Under the pieces are notes generated by a model. The model was not told where the DNA came from, ran no database searches, and worked only from the letters and a program-made list of their open reading frames with translations. Source: Comamonas piscis (GTDB lineage Bacteria > Pseudomonadota > Gammaproteobacteria > Burkholderiales > Burkholderiaceae_C). From it: DNA of 64,000 nucleotides. The DNA lies in NCBI RefSeq assembly GCF_014109725.1, contig NZ_CP058554.1, positions 248,001 to 312,000 of the forward strand, in the 5' to 3' direction. Positions 52,674 to 62,539 of the stretch are shown here, in pieces. Each line of letters opens with the position of its first letter. The first letter of the stretch is position 1. The translations under genes were made by a program, and so were the position numbers.

Positions 52674-54074
52674 ATGGATCACGATGGCATCCTGTCCAGA
52701 GGCAAGTCGACATTTGTCAAGATCTGCACCCTGCAGGAGCTGGCCAACGAGGCAATGAAATACGACCTCGACGGTCTAGAGCCACTTTCCTCCGACGGCC
52801 TCGAGGGTCGAGCCTTGCAATTGGAGACAATCGAAGCTGAAATTGAACGCGTTCAGCGCAGCGATTGGGTGACTGCAAAATCCCGGTGCAGCGAAGACTT
52901 TCGCAGGGGGATGTCAAGCATCCGAGACACTCCAGCGTATCAAACGTTCGCGAGGGAGATTGCGAATGAGATTGCATGCGTGCTGGAGGCCGATGGCGTG
53001 AGGCAGTCGGCTGAGCGACGAGATCGATACCTCAATGAGAAGCGGAAGTCCTGGATGATGTCTTTGCCTGAAATTGAGGATCGACGCGTCGTCCTTATGA
53101 TTTACGACCGTTTCCGTGCCATCTTGAAGTCAATGGGCGTGCTCGGGACCGATCAGATGATCGCTGACTATTTGGGATTTCTCGATAGCAATCGCTGGGA
53201 CAATATCAGGCAAAGGGAAGGTTTTGACGTTGTGTTCGTTGATGAGCTTCATTTGTTCAATCGGCAGGAGCGAATGACTTTGCATCACCTCATGCGTGAA
53301 GACGCCAAGGCGCCGGTAGTGGTCATGGCCTACGATAGCAAGCAAAGCGTTCGTGACACCTTTAACGGACTGTACGATAGCCCAGGGGGAGTAGCTGGGC
53401 TGTCCCGCGACATGCGACTGGGCGAGACCGAGAGATTCGACCTCACTGAGGGATTCCGTTACACGCCGGAGATAGCCCGCGTTCTGGAGTGGATTGACCA
53501 AGGATTCCCTGCTGCAGGCATTTCTGAAGAGCTTGGATTTGACTGGCGTCCGATCGACTTGAAGGATAAAAAGCCGAGCGGCTCGCGGCCCATCCTTGTC
53601 CGAGCGAAAAGCACGCTTGACATCTGGAACTGCGTCTTTCCCCGCGCTCGCGAGAGAGCGAAGTCGCTGCAAAAGGGTCGGCGCGTGGCAGTGCTGTGTG
53701 CAAGCGAAGTACTCTTCAAAAAATACTCTGAAGCCGGGCAATATGGTGATTGGTTTCTGCCAATCTCAGACAGAGAGCAATTGTCAAGCCTGCGGCACGC
53801 CGGTAAGCGCTTCGTTTTCAGCATGCCGGACTTCGTCGCTGGAATTCAGTTCGATACGGTATATCTCATTGAGGTGAATGACGGCGAGGTCGAAGAGGGC
53901 CCCTATTCAACAGGCGCTCTCCGTAGGTTCGTCTCGACGATATACCTAGGAGCGAGTCGGGCTGAACAAATCTTAGAGATCTACTCGTCCGATGAGCGTG
54001 GTGGTCCATCACGTGTACTGAGGCACGCAATTAATAACGGGGCATTGGATGTTATCGAAATCAGTGATCTTTAG
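52674..54074 (+). pseudogene. 5'-truncated UvrD-like SF1 helicase
   Basis: 466 residues remain open. Helicase motifs from Ib onward are visible: TFVKICTLQELANEA, motif II FDVVFVDELHLF, III MAYDSKQSVRDTF, IV EGFRYTPEIARVL, V FVAGIQFDTVYLIE and VI YLGASRAEQ. The N-terminal nucleotide-binding part that should carry Walker A, Q motif and motif Ia is missing; the junction at 52656 lies at the gene's left end. A chance GILSRGKS near residue 5 fits the Walker A pattern but not its sequence context. The gene is less GC-rich than its surroundings. It is probably a remnant of a nuclease-helicase or defence gene. Confidence 0.65.
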
Positions 54075-54415
54075 TAATAGACGTCCCTTTGTCAATGACC
54101 TGTTGATGGTCAAGCGACAAAAGGTGAATTTCGGGCTTCAGCTAATGCCGCTGCAAACTGCAGAAGGAAGCTCCGGCCATTAGTACCTCTAAACACCCCA
54201 AAAATGGCTACTCAGCATGTGAGGCATTCCAGCTCAAATAATTGGAGAACTAGAGGACTGTCTCCGTTCGACCAAGTCCTCTTGCATTTCGCGCGCAACG
54301 ACAAGAATGAGTCAACGCAAAGTCGCTGTGATAAATCAGGTTGCGGTAACGCAGTTAGCATCATTGGGGATTAGCGAGCTTTTGAACCGCAACAAGACAT
54401 AGCCTGTGAAAGATT
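54075..54415. other. Non-coding tail of the accessory insertion
   Basis: 341 bp of mixed composition with no supported gene, RNA or known repeat. Confidence 0.5.
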
Positions 54416-54448
54416 ACCCCCCATCGCCCTGCAAAGAGCGATGGGGTT
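54416..54448 (-). terminator. Terminator, copy 3 (CMD operon end)
   Basis: CCCCATCGC and GCGATGGGG form a 9-bp stem downstream of the CMD gene on the minus strand. This is presumably the native terminator of the dipeptide-importer operon. Confidence 0.7.
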
Positions 54449-54472
54449 GGCACATCAGCGCAGAAAGCCGCT

Positions 54473-55084
54473 TCAGGCTTCCGGCATCAGCGGTTCGCCC
54501 AGGTTCAGCATCAGGCGGTTGGCCCAGGCAAAGATGGCGTCCGAATGCAGCAGATCCAGCACCTCGCCGTCGTTCAGGCCTTCGGCCTTGAGCGCGTTGA
54601 TGTCGGCGGCGTTGATGGCGGCGGGCTGCTCGGTGATCTTGATCGAGAACTGCACGATGGCCTTTTCACGCGCGGTGGTGCCGGCGGTGGCGGGCTGCTC
54701 GAAGACCTGGGCGATGGTGTCGCTGCGCTTGGCCAGTTGATCAAAGCGCTGCGCATGCACCGAGGCGCAGTAGACGCAGCCATTGATGCGCGAAACCACC
54801 GTGGAGCCCAGCTCGCGCTCGGCACGCGAGAGGCCGCCGGGCGCATACATGATGGCGTTGAAGGCGGTGGAGCGCTCGCGCAGGATCAGCGGCTGGTGCA
54901 CCAGGAACAGGTAGTAGTCCGAGGTCTTGGCCTTGGGGTGGCTTTCTTCCAGCACGGCCATCTGGTCGGGCGTGGCCTGGTCGAGCTGGACCACATCCAG
55001 CCAGGCCTTCCACTCCAGCGATTCGTTGGTAAAGCCGTGGGCGCGGATGACCTGGGCGGGTTGGAATGCGGCGGGCGTGCTCAT
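54473..55084 (-). CDS. AhpD-like CMD protein (Avi_7169-type)
   Basis: 203 residues with an AhpD redox motif C103-V-Y-C106 and H110. From memory it fits the uncharacterised Avi_7169-type family (TIGR04030), which travels with a second CMD protein and a dipeptide-type ABC transporter. Its start overlaps the upstream CMD gene by 4 bp (ATGA). Last gene of the minus-strand operon that begins beyond the window. Confidence 0.85.
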   Translation of the reverse strand: MSTPAAFQPAQVIRAHGFTNESLEWKAWLDVVQLDQATPDQMAVLEESHPKAKTSDYYLFLVHQPLILRERSTAFNAIMYAPGGLSRAERELGSTVVSRINGCVYCASVHAQRFDQLAKRSDTIAQVFEQPATAGTTAREKAIVQFSIKITEQPAAINAADINALKAEGLNDGEVLDLLHSDAIFAWANRLMLNLGEPLMPEA

Positions 55085-55599
55085 GCGGTGGCCTCCTCGG
55101 ATGCTTTCATGGCTTGCAGGCCGGCCACAAGGCGGACCTGGTAGGAGAGAAACGCGATCAGCTGCGACAGCGCCACGACAGCCGGGGTGCTGATGCCAGC
55201 GGCTGGCAGGGTGTCCAGCGCCGCCTTGTCACCCTCGATCGGGTTCTCGATCAGGGTGCGGGTGAAGGCCAGGATGGCCGCCAGGCGCGGGTCTTGCGCA
55301 TCCTGGGGCTGGCCGGTCTCGGCCACGGCGATCAGCGCGGCATCCACTGGCAGCTGCTGCAGGCGTTCGCGGTAGTGGGCGACCAGCTCGGGCGCGGGGG
55401 TCAGGCGGCAGGCATAGAGCGCGACCAGCAGGCGCTCGGCCAGGCTGATGCCCGGCAGCGCCGGATCAAACAGGGCCTGGTAGCTGCCCTGGGTGGCAGC
55501 CACCACCTTTTCACGCTGGTGGCGGGCCGCATAGGTGCGGCTGCCCGGTGCCAGACCGACCAGCCGGTCGATCAGGTCATCGCTGGGGGATGTGGACAT
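55081..55599 (-). CDS. CMD-domain protein without CxxC (Avi_7170-type)
   Basis: 172 residues, helical, Ala/Leu-rich, with an AhpD-like fold signature but no CxxC motif; the only cysteine-bearing segment is LVALYACRLTPAPELV. It resembles, from memory, the Avi_7170 family (TIGR04029), the constant partner of the Avi_7169-type protein. The pair may form a hetero-oligomer in which only one subunit is redox active. Confidence 0.8.
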   Translation of the reverse strand: MSTSPSDDLIDRLVGLAPGSRTYAARHQREKVVAATQGSYQALFDPALPGISLAERLLVALYACRLTPAPELVAHYRERLQQLPVDAALIAVAETGQPQDAQDPRLAAILAFTRTLIENPIEGDKAALDTLPAAGISTPAVVALSQLIAFLSYQVRLVAGLQAMKASEEATA

Positions 55600-55613
55600 G
55601 CAAGACTCCTTGG

Positions 55614-56921
55614 TTATGTTTTTGCAGCGCCGGCCTGGGCCGCCACTGCGCGTTCTAGAAACTGCAGCACGCCCTGCCAGGACGCGGCATCGGCATGGGC
55701 GTTGTCGGCCGGATTGCCGCCGCCGGTGCTGACCTTGCCCGAGACCGGGTGTGCATAGACCAGCTGCGTGGTAGGCACATAGGGGAAGAGGATGGCGTGG
55801 CCGGCGCGCTCAAAGTCCAGCCACTGCACATCGTGCGGGTGCTGCACCTCGTCCAGCTTGTCGCGCACCATCTGCGAATACACGCTAGACGGCCAGGAGC
55901 CATCGTCGGTCGCCGACAGCAGCATCACCGGGCCCTGGATGCGCTCCACCGGGATGCGCGCACGCGCCACGGCGTCGGCATCGCGCAAGGCAGTGCGCAT
56001 CGCGCGTTCATGGCGATGGGGCGATGGGCCTTCATCAAACGGGGCCCAGCTGGCCGTGCGGTTGTTCTCCCAGATGTGGGTGAGCGGCTTGCCGTCCAGC
56101 AGCCAGGTCGGGCCTTCGCGGCCCACCTGCGGGTCGCTGGCGTTCTGGCCGCTGTGTACGAAGGCGCTGGGCACATAGCCCACCACGGCCGATACCTGCT
56201 GCGCAAAGGTAGCCCCCAGCAGCAGCACCAGCTCACCGCCGCGCGACTGGCCGCTGAGCGCGACAAAGTCATGCGCCGGTTGCACCGTGCGGCGCAGCCA
56301 TTGCAGGCCTTTTTCAAAATACTCCAACGGGGTGTTGGAGATGTAGGGCGACAGGCCCGGCGCCTTGAAATACGCCAGCGCAAAGGCCGCATAGCCGCGC
56401 GATGCATAGAGCGCCGCGCGCGGCTCGTTGATGCCGCCACCCGAGCCATTGACGATCATCACCGCCGGGTGCAGGCCGGCGCCGGCGGGCAGGTACAGGG
56501 TGCCGACCAGGCCATCCTCGCGCACCTCACGGCGGGTGACGCCGGGGGCTGCGAGCTGCTGGCTGAAGCGGGCCTGCGCCTGCGCAGTGCCGGAGCTGGC
56601 TTGCAAGCTCGTCACCAACGCATCGGTCACCGGCTGGTTGAACAGCTCGCGGCTGGTGGATGCCACCGGGCTTTGCGACCAGACCAGGCCCATGCCATCG
56701 ACACCGGCATAGCTGCCGGAGACGGGGGCATCGCGGTTCAGATCGACAGCACCCTGCGCATCGGCGATGAAACGCGCCTGCGCGCGCCACAGCACGCCGC
56801 TGCGCGGGGTCTCGGCGCTGATCTCCACCGCCTCACCGGGCTGGGCGCCTTCGATACGGATGTGGCGCGCCACATCGATCAGCGCGTCCGCCTGGTCAAT
56901 CGTGATGGACAGCTGGGCCAT
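55614..56921 (-). CDS. Acyl-CoA thioester hydrolase/BAAT-type alpha/beta hydrolase
   Basis: 435 residues. An N-terminal beta-sandwich (Bile acid-CoA:amino acid N-acyltransferase N-domain type, about 1-130) precedes an alpha/beta hydrolase with nucleophile S226 in SGQSRGGE, probable acid in SATDDGSWPS and histidine in GHAILFPY. In bile-acid BAAT the nucleophile is Cys; Ser indicates a thioesterase or esterase. Its ATG overlaps the stop of the binding-protein gene by 1 bp. Confidence 0.85.
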   Translation of the reverse strand: MAQLSITIDQADALIDVARHIRIEGAQPGEAVEISAETPRSGVLWRAQARFIADAQGAVDLNRDAPVSGSYAGVDGMGLVWSQSPVASTSRELFNQPVTDALVTSLQASSGTAQAQARFSQQLAAPGVTRREVREDGLVGTLYLPAGAGLHPAVMIVNGSGGGINEPRAALYASRGYAAFALAYFKAPGLSPYISNTPLEYFEKGLQWLRRTVQPAHDFVALSGQSRGGELVLLLGATFAQQVSAVVGYVPSAFVHSGQNASDPQVGREGPTWLLDGKPLTHIWENNRTASWAPFDEGPSPHRHERAMRTALRDADAVARARIPVERIQGPVMLLSATDDGSWPSSVYSQMVRDKLDEVQHPHDVQWLDFERAGHAILFPYVPTTQLVYAHPVSGKVSTGGGNPADNAHADAASWQGVLQFLERAVAAQAGAAKT

Positions 56922-58489
56922 CAGGGCGCCACCTTGGTGACCATCGATGCGGTGGTGCGGTCGCTGCTGAACGGGGTGACCTTCAGGCCCTTCTTCGCGG
57001 CCCAGATATTGCGGTAGTGGAACAGTGGGATGATGCCCACATCATCGGACACCACCTTGGCCGACTGGCGCAGGATGCCCTCGCGCTTGGCCATGTCGAA
57101 CTCTTCGGTGGACTCGGTCAGCGCCTTGTCCACCGCTGCATTGCTGTAGTGGCCCCAGTTGGAGGCGCCCAGGCCCTTCTTGGCATCGACCGTGGCCAGT
57201 ACGTTCACCAGCGCATAGCTGGCCTCACCGGTGCCATTGCCCCAGGCCAGCATGCTCATCGCATATTCGTTCTTGTTGGCGCGGCCCGAGTACACGGCCC
57301 ATGGCACCACCTCCACCTGGGTCTTCACGCCAATGCGGGTCCAGAACTGGGCCACCACCTGGGCAGTTTCCGGGCCTTGTGGGTAGCGGTCGTTGGGCAC
57401 ATGCATGGTCAGCTTGAAGCCTTCGGGGAAGCCGGCATCGGCCAGCAGCTTCTTGGCCTTGGCGGCATCAAAAGGAATGTTCTTGATGTCGGGGTTGTAG
57501 CCATAGGTGTTCTTGGGCATCCACTGGTTGGCCTCGGTGGCCGCGTCCTGCAGGATGCGGTCCACAATGGCGCCGCGGTTGATCGCCAGGTTCAGCGCCT
57601 CACGCACGCGCTGGTCCAGCAGCGGGTTCTTGGGCAAGGGCTTGCCGGCGTTGTCGGTGATAAAGGCATTGGGCGCCGGGTTAAAGCTCGGCTGCAGCAG
57701 CATCACGCGCAGGCCGTCGTAGGGGTAGACGGCGATATTGGGCGCGCTCTTGAGGCGGGCCAGGTCGGAGACCGAGACCTTGTCGATCACATCCACATCG
57801 CCGGCCAGCAGCGCGGCGGTGCGCGATGCGGCGTTGTTGATGTAGCGGTAGTTGACCTTGTCCCAGATCGCCTTGTCACCCCAGTAGCCATCGTTGCGCT
57901 GCATCACCACGCGGTCGCCCGGCGTGTACGACACCCATTTGTAGGGGCCCGAGCCGACCATGGCCTTGCCCGAGTTGTAGTCTTCGGTCGCCGACTTCTC
58001 GCCCACATGCTTGCTGACGATGTGCACCGAAGCCAGGTTCAGTGGCAGGTCTGGGTTGGGGATGGTGGTTTTGATGATCAGCGTGTGCGGGTCCTTGGCA
58101 GTCACCGATTCGACGGTGCGCAGGTAGCCGGCAAAAGTCGCCACGCTGCCGGGCACCGCGCGGGCGCGCTGGTAGGAGTAAATGACGTCTTCGGCGCTGA
58201 AGGCCTTGCCGTCTTGCCACTTCACATCGGTGCGCAGCTTGAACTCCCAGGTCTTGGGGTCCAGGTTCTTCCAGCTCGCAGCCAGGCCAGGCTGCAGCTT
58301 GTTGTGGTTGTTCTGTACCAGCAGATCCCAGAAGTGCAGGTCCACCGAGCGGTCGCCGGCGTGGTTGTTGAGCTGGGGGTCCATCGACGAGACCGGGTCG
58401 GCAAAACCGATGTTCAAGGTCTGCGCATGGGCAGCCAGGCCAGCGCCCATCAGGGCAGCGGTGAGGGAAGAGACGATGATGCGTTTCAT
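56921..58489 (-). CDS. Dipeptide-type ABC transporter substrate-binding protein
   Basis: 522 residues from the ATG at 58489. Signal peptide (SSLTAALMGAGLAAHAQ), then the SBP_bac_5 fold (DPQLNNHAGDRSVDLHFWDL, WEFKLRTDVKWQDGKAFSAE). Such proteins bind peptides, opines, nickel chelates or other bulky solutes. It serves the two permeases and two ATPases encoded upstream in the operon. Confidence 0.92.
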   Translation of the reverse strand: MKRIIVSSLTAALMGAGLAAHAQTLNIGFADPVSSMDPQLNNHAGDRSVDLHFWDLLVQNNHNKLQPGLAASWKNLDPKTWEFKLRTDVKWQDGKAFSAEDVIYSYQRARAVPGSVATFAGYLRTVESVTAKDPHTLIIKTTIPNPDLPLNLASVHIVSKHVGEKSATEDYNSGKAMVGSGPYKWVSYTPGDRVVMQRNDGYWGDKAIWDKVNYRYINNAASRTAALLAGDVDVIDKVSVSDLARLKSAPNIAVYPYDGLRVMLLQPSFNPAPNAFITDNAGKPLPKNPLLDQRVREALNLAINRGAIVDRILQDAATEANQWMPKNTYGYNPDIKNIPFDAAKAKKLLADAGFPEGFKLTMHVPNDRYPQGPETAQVVAQFWTRIGVKTQVEVVPWAVYSGRANKNEYAMSMLAWGNGTGEASYALVNVLATVDAKKGLGASNWGHYSNAAVDKALTESTEEFDMAKREGILRQSAKVVSDDVGIIPLFHYRNIWAAKKGLKVTPFSSDRTTASMVTKVAP

Positions 58490-58561
58490 GGCGAACTCCT
58501 GGTGAAACTGTGAAAACGGGGCATGCAAATACGGAGAAAAAGGCGGCGCTCGGGTGAGCGT

Positions 58562-59595
<1,034 letters not shown>

Positions 59596-59599
<4 letters not shown>

Positions 59600-60633
59600 A
59601 CGCGGGCCTCCAGGCCTTGCGGCGCGGTGGCACCAGGGGTGCTAACGGCGCTGGGGGCGCTGGCGGTCAGCGCCGGGTGAAAGCAGCGCACCAAGCGGCC
59701 GGGCAGCGGCTCGGTCTGCTCGGGCTGGGCCTGGCAAGCAGCGGTGGCGCGGGCGCAGCGGGCGGCAAAGGCGCAGCCCGGGGGCAGCTGCAGCATATTG
59801 GGCGTCATACCCGGTATCTGCTGCAGGCGGCTGCCGCGCCGGTTGTTGGCCGGCAGGCTGCCGATCAGGCCGGCGGTATAGGGGTGCAGCGGGCTGTCCA
59901 GCACGGCATCCACACCGCCTTGCTCGACGATGCGGCCGGCATACATGACAGCCACTTCATCGGCCAGACCGGCCACCACCGACAGGTCGTGCGTGATCCA
60001 GATCAGCGAGGTGCCCTGCTGGCGTGCCAGCTTCTGCACCTCGGACAGGATCTGCGCCTGGATGGTCACATCCAGCGCTGTCGTGGGCTCGTCGGCAATG
60101 ATCAGATCGGGCCGGTGCAGCATGGCGGTGGCAATGGCCACGCGCTGGCGCATGCCGCCCGACAGCTGGTGCGGGTAGGCCTGCAGGCGCTCGTCGGGGC
60201 TGGCAATGCCCATCATCGCCAGGGTCTCACGGGCTCGCTCACGTGCCTGGGCCTTGCTGGCCGAGGTGTGGGCGCGCACCGCCTCGATCATCTGCGTGTC
60301 CACGCGCAACACGGGGTTGAGCGTCATCATCGGGTCCTGGAAGATCATCGCGATGCGGTTGCCCTGCAGCTGGCGCAGCTCGCGGGGTTTGATCTTGGTG
60401 ATGTCGCGGCCCTGGAACAGCACCTCACCGCCGGTCACGCGGCCCGGTGCATCGACCAGGCCCATGATGGAAAAACCGGTGACGGACTTGCCCGAGCCGG
60501 ACTCGCCGACCAGGCCCAGGATGCGGCCACGCTCCAGGGTGAAGGACACATCATTGACCGCGCGCAGGGTGCCGGCGCGGGTCGCAAACTCGGTGCGCAG
60601 ATTGCGCACCTGCAAGGTGGGCACGCTGCTCAT
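59596..60633 (-). CDS. DppD/OppD-type ABC ATPase
   Basis: 345 residues from the ATG at 60633. Walker A GESGSGKS, signature LSGGMRQRVAIATAM, Walker B LIIADEPTTALDVT, and the C-terminal CAFAARCARATAAC cysteine motif. It overlaps both neighbours by 4 bp. Confidence 0.92.
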
Positions 60634-61568
60634 CGGGTGTTCCTCGGGTTCAGGACATCGCGCAGGCGGTCGCCCACCAGGTTGATCGCCACGATGGTGA
60701 CCAAGAGCGCAATGCCGGGGTAGAAGCTGATCCAGTACTGGCCCGAGAGCATGAACTGGTAGCCATTGGAGATCAGCAGGCCCAGCGAAGGCTCGGTCAC
60801 CGGCACGCCCAGGCCCAGAAAGCTCAGGGTGGCCTCCAAGGTGATGGCGCGGGCGATCTGCAGGGTGCCGATCACGATCAGCGGTGGCAGGCAGTTGGGC
60901 AGGATGTGGCGCACCATGATGCGCCAGTTGGGGATGTCCAGGCAGCGTGCCGCCTCGACATACTCGCGCCGGCGCTCGACCAGGGCCTGGCCGCGCGCGG
61001 TGCGGGCGTAGTAGGCCCATTCCAGGATCACCAGGGTCAGCACCACATTGCCCACGCCCTTGCCCAGGTAGGCGAGGATCATCATCGCCACCAGGATCGA
61101 GGGGAAGGACAGGATCAGATCGACCACGCGCATGATGATCGTGTCCGTCTTGCCACCGGCATAGGCGGCCAGCAGGCCCAGCAAGGTGCCGACCACACCG
61201 GCAATCAGCGCCGAGCCCACGCCCACCAGCAGGCTGATGCGCAGGCCATAGAGAATCGCAGAGTACAGATCGCGGCCCTGGCCGTCGGTGCCCAGCATGT
61301 AGTGGAAGCTGTCCATGCCATTGGCCGAGCCTGGCGGCAGGCGTGCATCGAGAACATCGAGCTGCTGCAGGTCATAGGGGTTCTGCGGCGTGATCCAGGG
61401 AGCGACCAGCGCCGCCAGAATCAGCACCACGGCGACGACGAGGCCGAACAGCGCCAGGCGCGAGGCCATGAAATCCGCCACATGCGCGCGCCAGGGCGAA
61501 GGCTGGCGCAGTGCCGCTGCCGGGGCCGTTCCTGTGGGGGTGTTGGCTGGGGTGTTGGTGCCGCTCAT
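60630..61568 (-). CDS. DppC-type ABC permease
   Basis: 312 residues: a short N-terminal OppC_N domain, first span FGLVVAVVLILAALVAPWIT, then five further spans and the EAA loop (YVEAARCLDIPNWRIMVRHI). Forms the importer pore with the DppB-type permease; 4-bp overlaps on both sides. Confidence 0.92.
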   Translation of the reverse strand: MSGTNTPANTPTGTAPAAALRQPSPWRAHVADFMASRLALFGLVVAVVLILAALVAPWITPQNPYDLQQLDVLDARLPPGSANGMDSFHYMLGTDGQGRDLYSAILYGLRISLLVGVGSALIAGVVGTLLGLLAAYAGGKTDTIIMRVVDLILSFPSILVAMMILAYLGKGVGNVVLTLVILEWAYYARTARGQALVERRREYVEAARCLDIPNWRIMVRHILPNCLPPLIVIGTLQIARAITLEATLSFLGLGVPVTEPSLGLLISNGYQFMLSGQYWISFYPGIALLVTIVAINLVGDRLRDVLNPRNTR

Positions 61569-62539
61569 GCTGCGCCCTCCAGGCGCACGCGGGGGTCGAG
61601 CACCTTGTACAAGATATCCACGATCAGATTGAGCGTGACAAACAGGCAGACCACCACCACCAGGTAGGAGACGATGACGGGACGGTCCAGCGCATTGATG
61701 CTGTCCAGAATCAGCTTGCCGGCGCCCGGCCAGGAGAAGATGCTCTCGGTCACCACCGCAAAGGCGATGGTCGAGCCCAGCTCCAGGCCCAGCACGGTGA
61801 CCAGCGGAATCATCGTATTGCGCAGCACATGCAGGCCCACCACACGCAGTGGCGACAGGCCCTTGGCGCGGGCAAATTTCACATAGTCCAGCGGCAGCAC
61901 TTCACGCACACCGGCGCGCGTCAGGCGGATCACCAGCGAGATCTTGAACAGCGACAGGTTGATCGCCGGCAGCAGCATGTGGCGCAGGCCATCGGTGGTC
62001 AGAAACGACCACTGCGCGCCCAGGAACTCCACGGTCTGGCCGCGCCCGCTCGACGGCAGCATGCCGAGCGAAACGCTGAAGGTCATGATCAGCATCAGAC
62101 CCACCCAGAAGGTGGGCAGCGAAAAGCCCACGATGCTGCCGGCCATGATGGATTTGGAAAACCAGCTCTCGGGGTAGAGGCCGGCCAGCAGGCCCAGCGG
62201 CACGCCCAGCACCACGGCGATGACCAGCGCGGCAATCGCCAGCTCCAGGGTCGCCGGCAGGCGCTGCAAAATCAGCTCGATCGCCGGCACGTTGTAGACA
62301 AAGCTCACGCCCAGGTTGCCCTGCAGCGCACCGCCGACAAAGCCCAGGTACTGGCGCCACAGCGGCTGGTCAAAGCCCAGTTGGGCGATGATGCGCGCGC
62401 GCTCGACCTGGTCCACGTCCTGGCCGATCAGAATATCGACCGGGTTGCCGATGGCATGCAGGCCCACGAAGACGATCACCGTCATCAGCAGCACCACCAC
62501 CAGGGCCTGCGCAAGGCGGCGCAGCAGCCAGCCGATCAT
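61565..62539 (-). CDS. DppB-type ABC permease
   Basis: 324 residues from the ATG at 62539. Typical first span (LAQALVVVLLMTVIVFVGLH), N-terminal motif NPVDILIGQDVDQVERARI, and EAA loop (YVKFARAKGLSPLRVVGLHV). Its start overlaps the stop of the upstream flavoprotein gene by 4 bp. Confidence 0.92.
   Translation of the reverse strand: MIGWLLRRLAQALVVVLLMTVIVFVGLHAIGNPVDILIGQDVDQVERARIIAQLGFDQPLWRQYLGFVGGALQGNLGVSFVYNVPAIELILQRLPATLELAIAALVIAVVLGVPLGLLAGLYPESWFSKSIMAGSIVGFSLPTFWVGLMLIMTFSVSLGMLPSSGRGQTVEFLGAQWSFLTTDGLRHMLLPAINLSLFKISLVIRLTRAGVREVLPLDYVKFARAKGLSPLRVVGLHVLRNTMIPLVTVLGLELGSTIAFAVVTESIFSWPGAGKLILDSINALDRPVIVSYLVVVVCLFVTLNLIVDILYKVLDPRVRLEGAA

Noticed and set aside
52689..52720. GILSRGKS as the Walker A of the helicase fragment
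   Set aside because: It fits GxxxxGKS by pattern, but sits at the extreme N-terminus right before motif Ib, without the preceding beta-strand or the motif Ia spacing of SF1 helicases.
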